From Sphaerobacteraceae bacterium (GTDB lineage: Bacteria > Chloroflexota > Chloroflexia > Thermomicrobiales > UBA6265), in contig JADDPH010000093.1 of assembly GCA_016781925.1 (NCBI GenBank), positions 1 through 54,673 of the forward strand: a stretch of 54,673 nucleotides of DNA, in the 5' to 3' direction. The position numbers and the translations under genes were made by a program. Every line of letters begins with the position of its first letter. Within the stretch, counting starts at the first letter, position 1. The notes under the pieces were generated by a model, which worked only from the letters and a program-made list of their open reading frames with translations, was not told the origin of the DNA and ran no database searches. This document shows positions 1 to 10,452 of this stretch, piece after piece.

Positions 1-471
1 GCCCGGCGCGCAAGCCATGACACGCTCCCTATGGGCGGAGGCTCTAAATGGAGGGAGGGACCGGTTGGACAACATCCTGTCCCTCCCTGGCGCTGTTAAC
101 CGGGACGACGAGAGCGCCGTTCTTCGCCAGACGCGAACGTGTTCACGCTCATGTAACCACGAGTGCCTCAGGCGGACAGACCCGATGGGGAGCCAGAGGT
201 CAGACTCTGCCGGCGAGGAGCGGAAGGGGAGACTCTCATCCAACCCCAAGGAACGGTCCTATTGCACCAGGAGGCGCTGGAGCATCCCGGCATTGGCGGT
301 GGCGTCGGCGCGACAGTGGTTGTCGACCTTCAGATGGTTTGGCGCCATCCGACAGGTCTCTCGTCTGGGATCATACGCGGCTGCCTCTCGCCTCAACCCC
401 GAAGACTTAAACCTGCTGGTTGTGCCGGCCTCTGGCGCGGCTCCGCGCGGTGCCGGGGCGTGTGACGGTGC

Positions 472-2523
472 TCAATCGGCCGTGGCTCGACGGTCGGGGA
501 TAATGGTCCTCCAGGTGTCATCGAGGCCCTCCTCGCTGACCCCATAAAAGACGCGAAGATCCCCATCGCCCCGGTAGACAAGGTTGTACCGTTGCTCGCC
601 ACCGCGCGGCTTGTGGCTCTTGAGGAATCCGAAGTCGCCTTTCCATCGCACATGACCCGGTTCGATCTGCTTGGCCGCTCGCTGGCTGATGGCGTAGCGC
701 CAGAGGCGCTTCGGTGTATCGGCGGTGACATTGTGGACGTACTTGTGGTGCCGCAGGTCGTGCATCGTGAAGTAGGTGATCCCGTCCTGCTGGTAGGCGT
801 CGATCACCTCGACGCCGTTCCCTGGAGCGATGTCATCATGCGGGGCGTCCTCTTCCACCTCCTCAAGTCGCTCGATGGGTTCCGCGGCCACATCTGAACT
901 GAGCCCGGAAGATGTCACTGCCGGGGAACCGGCAGTCGTCGGCAGTTGTCGTGAGGTCTCCTGGAGCGATACCGCGAATGAGGGATCCTGGGGACTCTCC
1001 GGCACCAGTGGAACTGTGGCGGCGAGCGGTCGCCGCCCTCGACGTCGACCGTTCCGTCGCCCTGCTCCGCCCGGACCATCGGGATCGGACCGCCCATCTT
1101 CTCCGGGGGAAACCTCGGGTTCTACGGCTGGGCTCGCGGGCTTGCTCACTCCGCGGACCATGGCGACGATCTCATCGCGGTGAGCCTGTGCCGACTCGCC
1201 GCCTCGGCGGACGTAGATCGCTCCCGGGGCAAGGGCATACGGCTTTTCGGCCCCTGGCGACACCCGAATGACCAGTACCGACTTCCCGTCGGATTCCAAA
1301 ACCTCCGTTTCCACCTCCGGGGCAGGCGTGATCTGAGTGGCAACCTCGCGCTGGAGTTCGGCGATCGCCTTTTCAGGATCGGGCACGCCGACCACCGACC
1401 GCTTCTCGAAGGGACTCGCGCCCACGAACACAGTGCCGCCGTCCGTGTTCGCGAACGCGACGACATCTTTGAGGAGGTGGGAGACCCCAGTGCGTTTGGT
1501 GCGGAAGCTCTCGTGAAAAGCCTGGACGGCGGTATTGCCCTCGGCCCGCGCCTCCTTGACGACGTCGGCGATCTCGGACTCGGGGAAGTAGGGTCGGGTG
1601 CGTGCGAAGTCGTCCCCAAGGAAGAGGCTTTTGAGAGCGGCAAAGGTGATCGTGGGCAGGAGCACCTCGGTTGCTCGGTCACCGATCCCCAGGTTGGTGT
1701 CGCGCTGGGGATCGCGGTCCAAGCGATGCGCGTCGGACCCCTGGATGCAATGCATCCGGCGGGGATACTCCGGCTTGGTGCCGTTGAAGAAGCGAGCGGT
1801 GGAGCGACGATGCGCCCCCAGCGCGAGGTCGGTGACCTCCAGCGCGTGAAGGTGTTCATCCTGGGTGTAGGCAATCTTGGTCTGCCCGCCGAAGCGGAGA
1901 CCTTGCATGGCCACGCCATGGGTGGAGTTCGCGTGGGCGCCAATCACCAGGGCGCCGTGGTCGCTAAGAACCTCGTAGGCGCGCAGGACATCCGTTGTCG
2001 CGCCTACTTCGCCACTCCCGAACCGGTCTTCCGGGACCCCAAGGAGCATCAGCACATGCTCCATCAAGCGGACCGATGTGGGTTCCGGGAAGATGGCAAG
2101 GATGTGAAAGCCGAAGGTGGCGGTGAATTCGAATCCAGGGAGCACGAGCATGCTGCCGAGAAGGCGACGGTATTCCTGGAGACGTTCGGCCTCCTGAGGT
2201 TGAAGTCGCTCAAGATACTCCAGCAGCTCCAAATCCTCAATCTCTCGCCAGAGGTTGGCGTAACCACGGACCGAGTTGTGGTCCGTGAAGGCGAGGATGT
2301 CGAGCCCTCGCTCCTCCGCCTTCTGCAGGATTTGGAGAGGTGAGACATGCGGCTCCTGGTAATCGGATGATGCCGGCGTGTGGAGGTGAAGATCCATCCG
2401 CCGCCAAGTCATCTCCGTTGCCTGAGGCTGCTCCTTATCCCGCTTTGGCCCGGAACGACGGCCGTTGGTGCCCATCCGCGGTGAAGCGCCGGTCTCACGC
2501 GGCTGCGTCACGGAAATAGTCAT
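472..2523 (-). CDS. PHP-domain phosphoesterase fused to AlbA_2/Schlafen-like divergent AAA-type domain
   Basis: DLHLHTPASSDY, FTDHNS, GAHAN, SDAH PHP motifs, then VSHLLKDVVAFANTDGGTVFVGAS...YVRRGGE typical of AlbA_2. ORF open to 2664; ATG 2523 has GAGAGGAGC upstream. Confidence 0.8.
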   Translation of the reverse strand: MTISVTQPRETGASPRMGTNGRRSGPKRDKEQPQATEMTWRRMDLHLHTPASSDYQEPHVSPLQILQKAEERGLDILAFTDHNSVRGYANLWREIEDLELLEYLERLQPQEAERLQEYRRLLGSMLVLPGFEFTATFGFHILAIFPEPTSVRLMEHVLMLLGVPEDRFGSGEVGATTDVLRAYEVLSDHGALVIGAHANSTHGVAMQGLRFGGQTKIAYTQDEHLHALEVTDLALGAHRRSTARFFNGTKPEYPRRMHCIQGSDAHRLDRDPQRDTNLGIGDRATEVLLPTITFAALKSLFLGDDFARTRPYFPESEIADVVKEARAEGNTAVQAFHESFRTKRTGVSHLLKDVVAFANTDGGTVFVGASPFEKRSVVGVPDPEKAIAELQREVATQITPAPEVETEVLESDGKSVLVIRVSPGAEKPYALAPGAIYVRRGGESAQAHRDEIVAMVRGVSKPASPAVEPEVSPGEDGRSDPDGPGGAGRRNGRRRGRRPLAATVPLVPESPQDPSFAVSLQETSRQLPTTAGSPAVTSSGLSSDVAAEPIERLEEVEEDAPHDDIAPGNGVEVIDAYQQDGITYFTMHDLRHHKYVHNVTADTPKRLWRYAISQRAAKQIEPGHVRWKGDFGFLKSHKPRGGEQRYNLVYRGDGDLRVFYGVSEEGLDDTWRTIIPDRRATAD

Positions 2524-2934
2524 GCTCCTCTCATCGTCGGGGAGACCAATCGGTAACGGTGCGGTGAGCGACCGCCTCAGCACGGATGCTACCACAGGCA
2601 CCTCCGCTATTGACAATAACCAGCGATTCCCGCCGGTTAGGATGAGCTGTTGTGCTAGACTCAATTGTCGTGCCGTTCACGTCGTTCTGTGTTGCCGCTA
2701 ACCCCGCAGCGGTTTTGGCCCCGTCACACGGTAGTCCGGTCTGTGCCGAGGAGCGGCGGCCCGTGGAAAAGACGCGGGAGCTCACCGCGAACCTCCGCGC
2801 CGCCGGTGACTCTGGAGCCTAGCAACGTCGCCCCTGTCCAGAGCGCCGCAGCATGCCGCGATTCCCCGTCCAAATCCCGTGCACCGGCCGTTGGTGACGT
2901 TCTCCAGGGGCGCATCTGAGGCAACGACTGCGTC

Positions 2935-4170
2935 ATGAGCTCCTCATTGCTGCTGGACGGCCTGCTCCTTCTCGTCGTCCTTCTGTTCATCCCCATCGGC
3001 CTCTGGAGGGGCGGGGTGAGAGAGGCCATCGTCGCTGGGGGCATCGTGCTCGGCGGAGCGCTGGCAGGATCCTGGGCTCGGCCGTGGGGTGATGACCTCG
3101 CGAGTCAACTAGATCTTCGTCCCCAGACGGCGCGATTTTTGGTGGCGCTCGCCGCCCTGCTTGGGGCAACCCTCTGCGTCGGGTACGCGGGAGGCGCGGC
3201 GCTGCGACCGGGCGCACCCGGTCTGCTGGGCCGCGTGGCCGGTGGACTGCTCGCCGGACTGAATGGTCTCCTCCTCCTCGGCTACGGACTCGGATTTCTC
3301 GACCAGTACGTTCTTGAGCCCAAGACCGTCCCGGCTCTATCCGATGGGCTTGTGTCCCGGTTCCTCATGCATCAGTTGGGATGGGTCCTTCTTGCCCTCG
3401 TCGTCCTCATCGTGGTCGGCATCCTAACCGCAGTCGCGGCTTCGGCAGCGCGGCGGGACCACGCTGAGGAGCTGGAGGAGGACATCGTTGGCGACGCTGC
3501 CATGGTAGGCGGCGCGGTGACACGGCCGCGTCCTGTCCGGGTCCCGCACTTGGCCGACGCGGGGAAGTTTGAGCCCCTGCAGCGCGCCGGGATGCCGTCG
3601 GACGCCGGCCAGAAACTCGGCGCTCGCTTGTCGGACACGACGACGACAGGACTGCGCGCCAGCGATCTCTCCATGTCCGACCGGCCGCCTCCTTCCTTGC
3701 CGCCAATGGAAACGAAGCCCGATCGGTCGACGGTCTCGCGTGACCCCGAGCGGGTGGAGCCAGGGGAGTCGGCACGGGCAGGAGTCGCGATTGTCGACGA
3801 ATGGCTCCGACGGGCAGCCCGGCCACCGTCCGCACTCGCTGATGAACATGAACCTGGCGATGCTGCGCGGGCGGAGTCCGCCTGGGAGCAGCATACTCAG
3901 CGGGACGCCCCGATGGCCGGTCCGTCGGCGCCTGAGCCATGGCCAAACTCGGCAGGCAGCAAAAACGTTGGTCAACCTTCGCTTCATGTTGTTGGCTCGT
4001 TCCAATCGGATGGACCAGAGGAGATTGAGACCGGGCGGACATTGCAGGATGGCGGGGCACCGGACAAGGAGGCGGGGCGCGCTCGCAGGGCCCGGCGGTG
4101 CCGTTCATGCAACGCTCGGATCGCTGCAGCGGACGCTTACTGCTCGACGTGCGGCTCCTTCGCCTCTTAG
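2935..4170 (+). CDS. CvpA-like membrane protein with disordered linker and C-terminal zinc ribbon
   Basis: N-terminal hydrophobic helices with CvpA-like LPIGLWRGGVREAIV pattern; C-terminal CRSCNARI...YCSTCGS. Confidence 0.6.
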   Translation: MSSSLLLDGLLLLVVLLFIPIGLWRGGVREAIVAGGIVLGGALAGSWARPWGDDLASQLDLRPQTARFLVALAALLGATLCVGYAGGAALRPGAPGLLGRVAGGLLAGLNGLLLLGYGLGFLDQYVLEPKTVPALSDGLVSRFLMHQLGWVLLALVVLIVVGILTAVAASAARRDHAEELEEDIVGDAAMVGGAVTRPRPVRVPHLADAGKFEPLQRAGMPSDAGQKLGARLSDTTTTGLRASDLSMSDRPPPSLPPMETKPDRSTVSRDPERVEPGESARAGVAIVDEWLRRAARPPSALADEHEPGDAARAESAWEQHTQRDAPMAGPSAPEPWPNSAGSKNVGQPSLHVVGSFQSDGPEEIETGRTLQDGGAPDKEAGRARRARRCRSCNARIAAADAYCSTCGSFAS

Positions 4171-4273
4171 GACCACGGAGACTGTACTATCGTTGCAGTC
4201 CCGGTTGACGTGGTGCGAGCGCGACGCTCGTATGTTCGTCATGTCATCCCTGTTTTCAGGAGGAGGAACCTTC

Positions 4274-5503
4274 GTGGTCCAGGCCGAGGCCGTCGATCTC
4301 TCCGCGGTTCAGGAAAACGTTGTCGCCGCGATCGAGGCAGAGCGGGACGATTTGATCGCCCTCTCACGATTTATTCACGCTCACCCCGAGATCGCGATGC
4401 AGGAGACGGCATCGAGCGCCGCCTGCGCCGCCTTTCTAGAACGACGCGGATTCGCGGTGGAGCGGAACGTGGCGGGGTTACCGACGGCGTTTCGGGCGTC
4501 AGTGGCTGGCTCAGGAGAGCGGCCCACCATCGCCTACCTCGCCGAGTACGACGCGCTCCCAGGGCTTGGCCACGGCTGCGGGCACAACCTCATCGCGATC
4601 GCGGGGATTGGGGCCGGGATCGGTCTACGCGCCGCGCTCAACTCAGTACCAGGTACCGTCACCGTGTTCGGGACGCCGGCCGAGGAGGCTATCGGCGGCA
4701 AGGCCATCATGTCCGACGCGGGTATCTTTGACGGCATCGACGCGGCCATGGGGGCGCATCCAGGGACGGTAGAGGCGGTCTGCCCCACGGTCGAGGGCAG
4801 CGGCCAGGCGCTGGCCTGTCAGGCGGTGCGGATTGAGTTTGTGGGCCGCCCTGCCCACGCTGCTGCTGATCCATACAACGGGATCAACGGGCTGAACGCT
4901 CTGATCGAGACGTTCAACGGCATCAACGCGCTTCGCCAGCACATTTGCAGCGACGCCCGGATTCACGGCATCATCACGCATGGCGGAGAAGCGCCAAACG
5001 TGGTTCCCTCCTTCGCCGCCGGCGACTTCCTAATCCGAGCTCAAACCATGGCGTACATGAACGAATTGGTGGAGAAGGTCCGCCGGGTGGCTGAGGGGGC
5101 GGCGGCGATGACCGGGTCGGAGGTTCGCTACCTCCTTCCGGAGCGCGCCACCTTCGACATGATCACGAATCACACACTCGCCCGGCGCATCAAGACGCAC
5201 CTTGACGCCCTTGGCCTCGCAATGCCAGAGGCTGTGCCCGAGGAAGGATCAGGGTCCACCGATTGGGGCAACGTCAGCTACGTGGTGCCGTCGGTGGAGA
5301 CCGGGTTTCCCATCCTCGACCGCGTCTGCACCTGGCACTCCCCGGAGGTTGTTGAAGCGGCGGACTCGGCGATGGGCTATGAGAACACCATCACCGTGGC
5401 GAAGGCCCTTGCGCTCGCCGGGCTCGACCTCCTCACCGATGCAGCGCTCCTGCGAAGGGTCAAAGGCGAGTTTGCCGAGACGCGCGCCGCCCGTGGTGGC
5501 TGA
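4274..5503 (+). CDS. M20 family amidohydrolase/peptidase
   Basis: HAHPEIAMQE, EYDALPGLGHGCGHNLI, GTPAEE, GRPAHAAADP, HGGEAPNVVP. GTG 4274 preceded by AGGAGGAGG. Confidence 0.88.
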   Translation: MVQAEAVDLSAVQENVVAAIEAERDDLIALSRFIHAHPEIAMQETASSAACAAFLERRGFAVERNVAGLPTAFRASVAGSGERPTIAYLAEYDALPGLGHGCGHNLIAIAGIGAGIGLRAALNSVPGTVTVFGTPAEEAIGGKAIMSDAGIFDGIDAAMGAHPGTVEAVCPTVEGSGQALACQAVRIEFVGRPAHAAADPYNGINGLNALIETFNGINALRQHICSDARIHGIITHGGEAPNVVPSFAAGDFLIRAQTMAYMNELVEKVRRVAEGAAAMTGSEVRYLLPERATFDMITNHTLARRIKTHLDALGLAMPEAVPEEGSGSTDWGNVSYVVPSVETGFPILDRVCTWHSPEVVEAADSAMGYENTITVAKALALAGLDLLTDAALLRRVKGEFAETRAARGG

Positions 5504-5530
5504 CGGCTGGCGCGTCCTACTCCCCAGCGG

Positions 5531-6493
5531 TCATCCGGTTGCCGTCTCGGCTGTCGTACCAGTTCCGCCCGTCAGCATCTCGTCCCTCTGCCGTTGATCG
5601 TCTGTGGCCATGAGTGGCAGGCCGGATGATATTGAGGCAGCGGCGGGTGGCGGCGAGGGTTCGACCAAGGTGGCGTGCGCGGGCAGGCGAAGACCGCCCG
5701 ATACAAACTCCAGCCGGGTGACCTCCCCCGGGAAGGATCGGATCGTCCACACCTTCTCGCGGATCGACGATCCCAGATCTCGCCGCAGGTCCTTCCCGTT
5801 GATGGCCGTCGCCGGCACGACGAGCGCCCCGGCTGCCGGTCCCTCCGGTCCCGTGGTTAGGGTGCCGGCCGCGACCACGAGCGCAGCCACCGGCCCGATG
5901 TCCGGGAACCGTCCCGCGTCTTCCCCACGCGAGAGGATGACCACGGTCGTAGCTCCGTGCCGAACGATGAGCCGCCACGCTTGCTCGGCATCAGCATCAG
6001 TGGCACTGCCGGCATCCGCGATCTCGACCTCGACCTGGATGCCGCTCCCGAGATCGATGACCCGTGGGCACGCCAGCACGGGCACCATCGCCCCTAGAAG
6101 GGCGTCCCGCTCGGGGGACGGAGGGATCGCACCAAGTAACGCGACGTAGCGCGGATGGACCGTCTCCCTTGCCGCAATCGGCACCAGGAGGGAGCGGCCA
6201 CGACCCGCCACAAGGAGGATGTCGATCCGAGGGGTGGTCGGGTGTCGAACCTGCGCCAAGGCATTGGCGAACGCGACCGGGTCGTCCCCGGTGGCTAAGA
6301 GGAGCCTGGCCTTGCCGGCTGTGATTAGCACAGAAAGGGCATTTCCGCTGCCCAGCACATTGAGGCGGGGTTGTCGCGTCTCGTTCGCCCAGGCAGCGCC
6401 CATCCCGCCCCCCAACACCGTGGAAGCAAGGAACACCGCTGCGAAGATGGTGGTGCCGCGAGACGACAACAGCCGACCCGCCAGAGCCATCAT
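5531..6493 (-). CDS. Secreted hypothetical protein, possibly degenerate metallo-beta-lactamase-like fold
   Basis: Open 320-aa ORF with N-terminal signal-like helix; LNVLGSGNALSVLITAGKARLLLATGDD pattern resembles MBL N-terminal strands without HxHxDH. Confidence 0.5.
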   Translation of the reverse strand: MMALAGRLLSSRGTTIFAAVFLASTVLGGGMGAAWANETRQPRLNVLGSGNALSVLITAGKARLLLATGDDPVAFANALAQVRHPTTPRIDILLVAGRGRSLLVPIAARETVHPRYVALLGAIPPSPERDALLGAMVPVLACPRVIDLGSGIQVEVEIADAGSATDADAEQAWRLIVRHGATTVVILSRGEDAGRFPDIGPVAALVVAAGTLTTGPEGPAAGALVVPATAINGKDLRRDLGSSIREKVWTIRSFPGEVTRLEFVSGGLRLPAHATLVEPSPPPAAASISSGLPLMATDDQRQRDEMLTGGTGTTAETATG

Positions 6494-6598
6494 AGGCTGA
6501 CCCGCAGCGCCATCGCCTGACGATGCGATGGAGTGGACGCGCGGTAATGTGGGCGGTGCAAAGGATCATAACGGCTGACGGGCGATAGAGCGACATCG

Positions 6599-8527
6599 TC
6601 AACCACGACGGTTGTCACCCGCGTCCGCGGTTCCGGCTTCATAGTAGATAAGTGTCACGGTAGCACCGCGAGGAAGCCATTGTCCGAGCACGTCCGCCCC
6701 GTCCTCGCCCGAGATGCCGACGACATCGTCATTCTCGATCCCAACACCAGTCGACCCGGCCACCCGCTCGAGTGCCGCTTCGTCCGCTGGAACCTGGTTT
6801 GTCACGCTGAGGCCCAGACCCTCAAGTTGGCCGGCAACTACGGCGCGCGGCTTGCCAATCGTCTCCTCCGGCACGCGCACCGCGTCTCCCTGACTGATGA
6901 GCAGCGTCACCGTCTCACCGACCATCGCCGATCCGGCAGGCTGAAAACCGGACACCTGACCAGCAGGAATGTTGGGACTGGCGACGGGTTCCTCGGTCAC
7001 GCTCAAGCCGGCCTCCTGCAGGGTCGCGCGGGCAGCTGCAGCGTCCTGGCCAACCAACCCTAAGGCCGTCAGGTCGACGATGCCTGATCCCCGGCTCAGT
7101 TTGATGACCACCTCGATGCCTTGCTCGACCTCCGTGCCAGCGGGCGGATCTTGCTCCGCGACGTTGCCGGCCGGGACCTCTTCGTTAAAGACCTGATCAC
7201 CTTCCTTCACCCGGAGACCGACCGACGTGGCGCCGTCAACGGCCTCCTCATAGGTGCGACCGATCAAATTGGGGGCGGCAACCACTCCGACGACCGGTGG
7301 TTGGTCCTCCAACGCCCGCGTGGGAGGGACCGATCTGACATTCGCGGTCGGGGTGGGAGGCGGGGGTGGGGTCGGCTCCTCCTGAGAGGGCGTCGCCGTG
7401 GTCCGGTCATCCTCGGCGAGATCCGCGAGTCCGGGGGAGAGCCGGAACCCGAACCACACGATGGCGATCAGCACCACCACTGCCCCTGCGCCGACGAGCC
7501 ACGTCACGAACCCGACATCGTCCTGCCGCCTCACCGGCTGAGGACTTGGGGTCGGCACCGATCTCTTGACACTGGACGAGGTTCCCTGGTGCCCGGGCGG
7601 TCCTCCCGCGGGCAGAGGTTGAGCGCCTTCCTGAGGTCGATGTGGCGGTGCTACCCCGACCGGGGCTGTTCTCCTGGCCGCCGATGCAGGGGATGGAGAG
7701 GACGTCTCAGGAATCGTTCGCCAGTTGGTCATGGCCGTAGCGAACGCGCCCGCGGACGCATATCTGGTTGTCGGGTCCTTTGCCAGCCCCCGGAGGACGA
7801 GGGCGTCCACACTCGCCGGCACGGATGGAACGATCGAAGACGGGGCCGGCGGAGGATCGTGGACGTGACGCATCGCAACGCCAACCGTCGAGTCCGCGTC
7901 GAACGGTAACGTCTTGGTCAGCATCTCGAAGGCGACCACGGCGAGTGCATAGATGTCGGATGAGGGAGTGGCCATGAGGCCGCTGGCCTGCTCCGGGGAG
8001 ATGTAGTGGACGGTGCCGAGCCCGGTGCCGACTTCAGTCAAGTGATTGTCGGCCAGGCCCTTGGCAATCCCGAAGTCCACCACCTTGGCAAGCCCCTGGC
8101 TATCGACCAGGATGTTCTGTGGCTTGATATCGCGATGCACGAGGCCCCGGTCGTGAGCGTAGTCGAGGGCAGCGCCAACCTGCTCGAGTAGCGACGCCAC
8201 GTCGTCGGCGTCGAAGGGACCTTCCTCCTCAATGATGGTCTTGAGGGTGTCGCCGCGGACGTACTCCATGACGATGTAGGGGGTCCTGCCCTCTTCCCCG
8301 ACATCGTAGATATCGATGATGTTCGGGTGCGTGAAGCCCGCGGCCGCCTGGGCCTCGCGCTCGAAGCGAGCGCGAAACAAGGGGTCGGACGCGTATTGGG
8401 AACGGAGCACCTTGATGGCGACCGCACGATTGAGGAGGAGGTCATGGCCGAGGTAAACCTCTGCCATTCCCCCTTCGCCGATCCGGCGGTCGACCCGGTA
8501 GCGTCGATTGACCGTGGTGTGTTCCAC
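6599..8527 (-). CDS. Serine/threonine protein kinase with C-terminal PASTA domains
   Basis: YRVDRRIGEGGMAEVYLGHD, HRDIKPQNIL, VVDFGIAKG, transmembrane segment, PASTA repeats (VVAAPNLIGRTYEEAVDGATSVGL...). Confidence 0.93.
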   Translation of the reverse strand: MEHTTVNRRYRVDRRIGEGGMAEVYLGHDLLLNRAVAIKVLRSQYASDPLFRARFEREAQAAAGFTHPNIIDIYDVGEEGRTPYIVMEYVRGDTLKTIIEEEGPFDADDVASLLEQVGAALDYAHDRGLVHRDIKPQNILVDSQGLAKVVDFGIAKGLADNHLTEVGTGLGTVHYISPEQASGLMATPSSDIYALAVVAFEMLTKTLPFDADSTVGVAMRHVHDPPPAPSSIVPSVPASVDALVLRGLAKDPTTRYASAGAFATAMTNWRTIPETSSPSPASAARRTAPVGVAPPHRPQEGAQPLPAGGPPGHQGTSSSVKRSVPTPSPQPVRRQDDVGFVTWLVGAGAVVVLIAIVWFGFRLSPGLADLAEDDRTTATPSQEEPTPPPPPTPTANVRSVPPTRALEDQPPVVGVVAAPNLIGRTYEEAVDGATSVGLRVKEGDQVFNEEVPAGNVAEQDPPAGTEVEQGIEVVIKLSRGSGIVDLTALGLVGQDAAAARATLQEAGLSVTEEPVASPNIPAGQVSGFQPAGSAMVGETVTLLISQGDAVRVPEETIGKPRAVVAGQLEGLGLSVTNQVPADEAALERVAGSTGVGIENDDVVGISGEDGADVLGQWLPRGATVTLIYYEAGTADAGDNRRG

Positions 8528-8692
8528 CTGGCAGGGGCCTCCGTGCTCCCGATTCTAGGTGTCGCTCAAGAGGGGCGTCAAATACCCTGGGGCCACCGGA
8601 GCAGGCGCGATCATCTCCGGCGGGAGTTCCTGGGGGCTTCTAGGCTTACGTCTCCGGGAGCAATGCGGTCGCGTTTGGACTCCCTCGACCGG

Positions 8693-9577
8693 TCAGGTTT
8701 CGACCGGCCCCGGCAGGTGATCTAGCGGCTGGCACGTGAAGACGGCGGTGCCCGCATCGACATGGAGGGCGAGACCCCGGACGATGGCTCTGGCAGTCGT
8801 CTCGCAGTCGACGGCGGTGTAGTGGCTTGGTCCGGCACCGGAGAGGGCAACGAATGGGGCACCCGCTTGGCGGAAGGCATGAGGAACCTGCTCAAGCGCC
8901 GGTTGGAGCCGATAGAGCGGAGCATAAAAGGCATTGCCGAGAAGCGCCGGATCGAGCGATCCCGTCGAGTACAGCAGCGCGGCTTGCTGTCGCACCCGGG
9001 CCCCCGAGGAAAAGTCCGCAGGGGTCAGCGAGCCGTAGAGGGTACCCGTCTTTCGCGGGATCGCTACCGGGGGCGTCGCGACCACGAACCAGGGTGCGTT
9101 CGGAGAGGGGATCGGTTCCAGCCGCTCCCCACGTCCGGAGGCGAGTGCCGTGCGGCCCCCGAGAAAGAAGGGCACGTCGCTGCCGAGGGAGGCCGCAATC
9201 GCCGCGAGCCGCTCGTCTCCGAGGGTAGGTGCCCAGCAGTGCCGGGCGAGACGAAGCGCGGCTGCCGCATCGCTGCTGGCTCCACCAAGACCAGCAGCGG
9301 CCGGGATCGTTTTGTCGAGATGAAGCCAACCCCCATGGTGCACGCCCGCTTCAGCTTGGAGGGCGCGCAGTGCGGCGAATGCCAGGTTATCGTCTCCCTC
9401 CAGCGCCGGATCGGAGCAGGTGAAGCGGAGCGAAGGGAACGGTTGCAGCGTCAGACGATCGGTCAACGCGATAGCCTGCAGGATGGTGACAATGTCATGG
9501 AAGCCGTCGGCTCGCCGGCCGACCACTTCAAGGCCGAGGTTGAGCTTCGCGGGCGCCAAGAGGGCGAGCCCCGTCAC
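8693..9577 (-). CDS. ispE: 4-diphosphocytidyl-2-C-methyl-D-erythritol kinase
   Basis: APAKLNLGLEVVGRRADGFHDI, KTIPAAAGLGGASSDAAAAL, SDVPFFLGG. Probable GTG start at 9577 overlapping ksgA stop (GTGA); ORF open to 9619. Confidence 0.92.
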   Translation of the reverse strand: MTGLALLAPAKLNLGLEVVGRRADGFHDIVTILQAIALTDRLTLQPFPSLRFTCSDPALEGDDNLAFAALRALQAEAGVHHGGWLHLDKTIPAAAGLGGASSDAAAALRLARHCWAPTLGDERLAAIAASLGSDVPFFLGGRTALASGRGERLEPIPSPNAPWFVVATPPVAIPRKTGTLYGSLTPADFSSGARVRQQAALLYSTGSLDPALLGNAFYAPLYRLQPALEQVPHAFRQAGAPFVALSGAGPSHYTAVDCETTARAIVRGLALHVDAGTAVFTCQPLDHLPGPVET

Positions 9578-10452
9578 CCCTCCACCAAGGCCGGCGCTTG
9601 CTCGGTCAGCATCACCCACTCCGCGACGGACAGGGTTTGGGCGCGCCGCATTGGGTCGATGCCTGCCTCCGTCAGCCAGCGGTTAACTTCCTCCTTGGGA
9701 AGCGCCAACTCCGCGGCGAGTGAGTTGGCGACCTGCTTGCGCTTCTGCCGGAATCCGGCATTGACCACCTGGAAGAAGCGCCGGTGGTCTTCCTCCGGAA
9801 GCAACGGACGGGGATGGACATCGAGGATGACGACGGACGACTCGACCTTTGGCGGCGGGATGAAGACCGTCGGTGGGACATCGAACGCGATCCGCGCCGC
9901 CGCGTAGAACTGGGCGGCGACGCCCAGGATGGTCAGATTTGGCGGAGTCCCAACGAGTCGCTCGGCCACCTCCTTTTGCAGCATCAGGGCGAGGCGACGG
10001 GGACGGTGTGGCTGCTCGAGGAGATGCCGCAGCACGGCCGACGCGACCGCGTAGGGCAAGTTCGCGGCGACCATGAAATCCCGGTCGGCCGGGATCACGT
10101 CGGCGGTCGGGATCTCAAGGGCGTTCCCTTCGATCAAGGCGAAGTTCGGGCGGTCTCCGAAGGCGATCCTCAGGTGCTCAGCGAGGCGCCTGTCCAACTC
10201 GATCGCCGTCACAGCGCCAGCCCGGATCAGCAACTCGTCGGTGAGGATGCCAAGACCCGGTCCAATCTCCAGCACGAGGTCTTCCCGACCAATGCCAGCA
10301 GCCCGGACCATTCGCTGGACGATGCCGCGTTCGTAGAGAAAGTTTTGCCCCAAGCCCTTGCTCGGTCGGACGCCAAGGCGGTCGAGGAGCGCCGTCCACT
10401 CCCTCCGAGAGGTCGGCAGGGGAGAGCCAGCGGCTGGGCTCGGCGCGCTCAT
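9574..10452 (-). CDS. rsmA: 16S rRNA (adenine1518/1519-N6)-dimethyltransferase
   Basis: KGLGQNFL, LEIGPGLGILTDELL, NLPYAVASAVL. Confidence 0.94.
   Translation of the reverse strand: MSAPSPAAGSPLPTSRREWTALLDRLGVRPSKGLGQNFLYERGIVQRMVRAAGIGREDLVLEIGPGLGILTDELLIRAGAVTAIELDRRLAEHLRIAFGDRPNFALIEGNALEIPTADVIPADRDFMVAANLPYAVASAVLRHLLEQPHRPRRLALMLQKEVAERLVGTPPNLTILGVAAQFYAAARIAFDVPPTVFIPPPKVESSVVILDVHPRPLLPEEDHRRFFQVVNAGFRQKRKQVANSLAAELALPKEEVNRWLTEAGIDPMRRAQTLSVAEWVMLTEQAPALVEG

Noticed and set aside
17-547. 176-aa plus-strand ORF at window start
   Set aside because: Low-complexity, overlapping frames, no domain; an 11-bp-class inverted repeat (AGGGAGGGAC/GTCCCTCCCT at 52-88) suggests non-coding sequence, function unclear.
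1180-2343. 387-aa plus-strand ORF
   Set aside because: Antisense to the PHP-domain gene.
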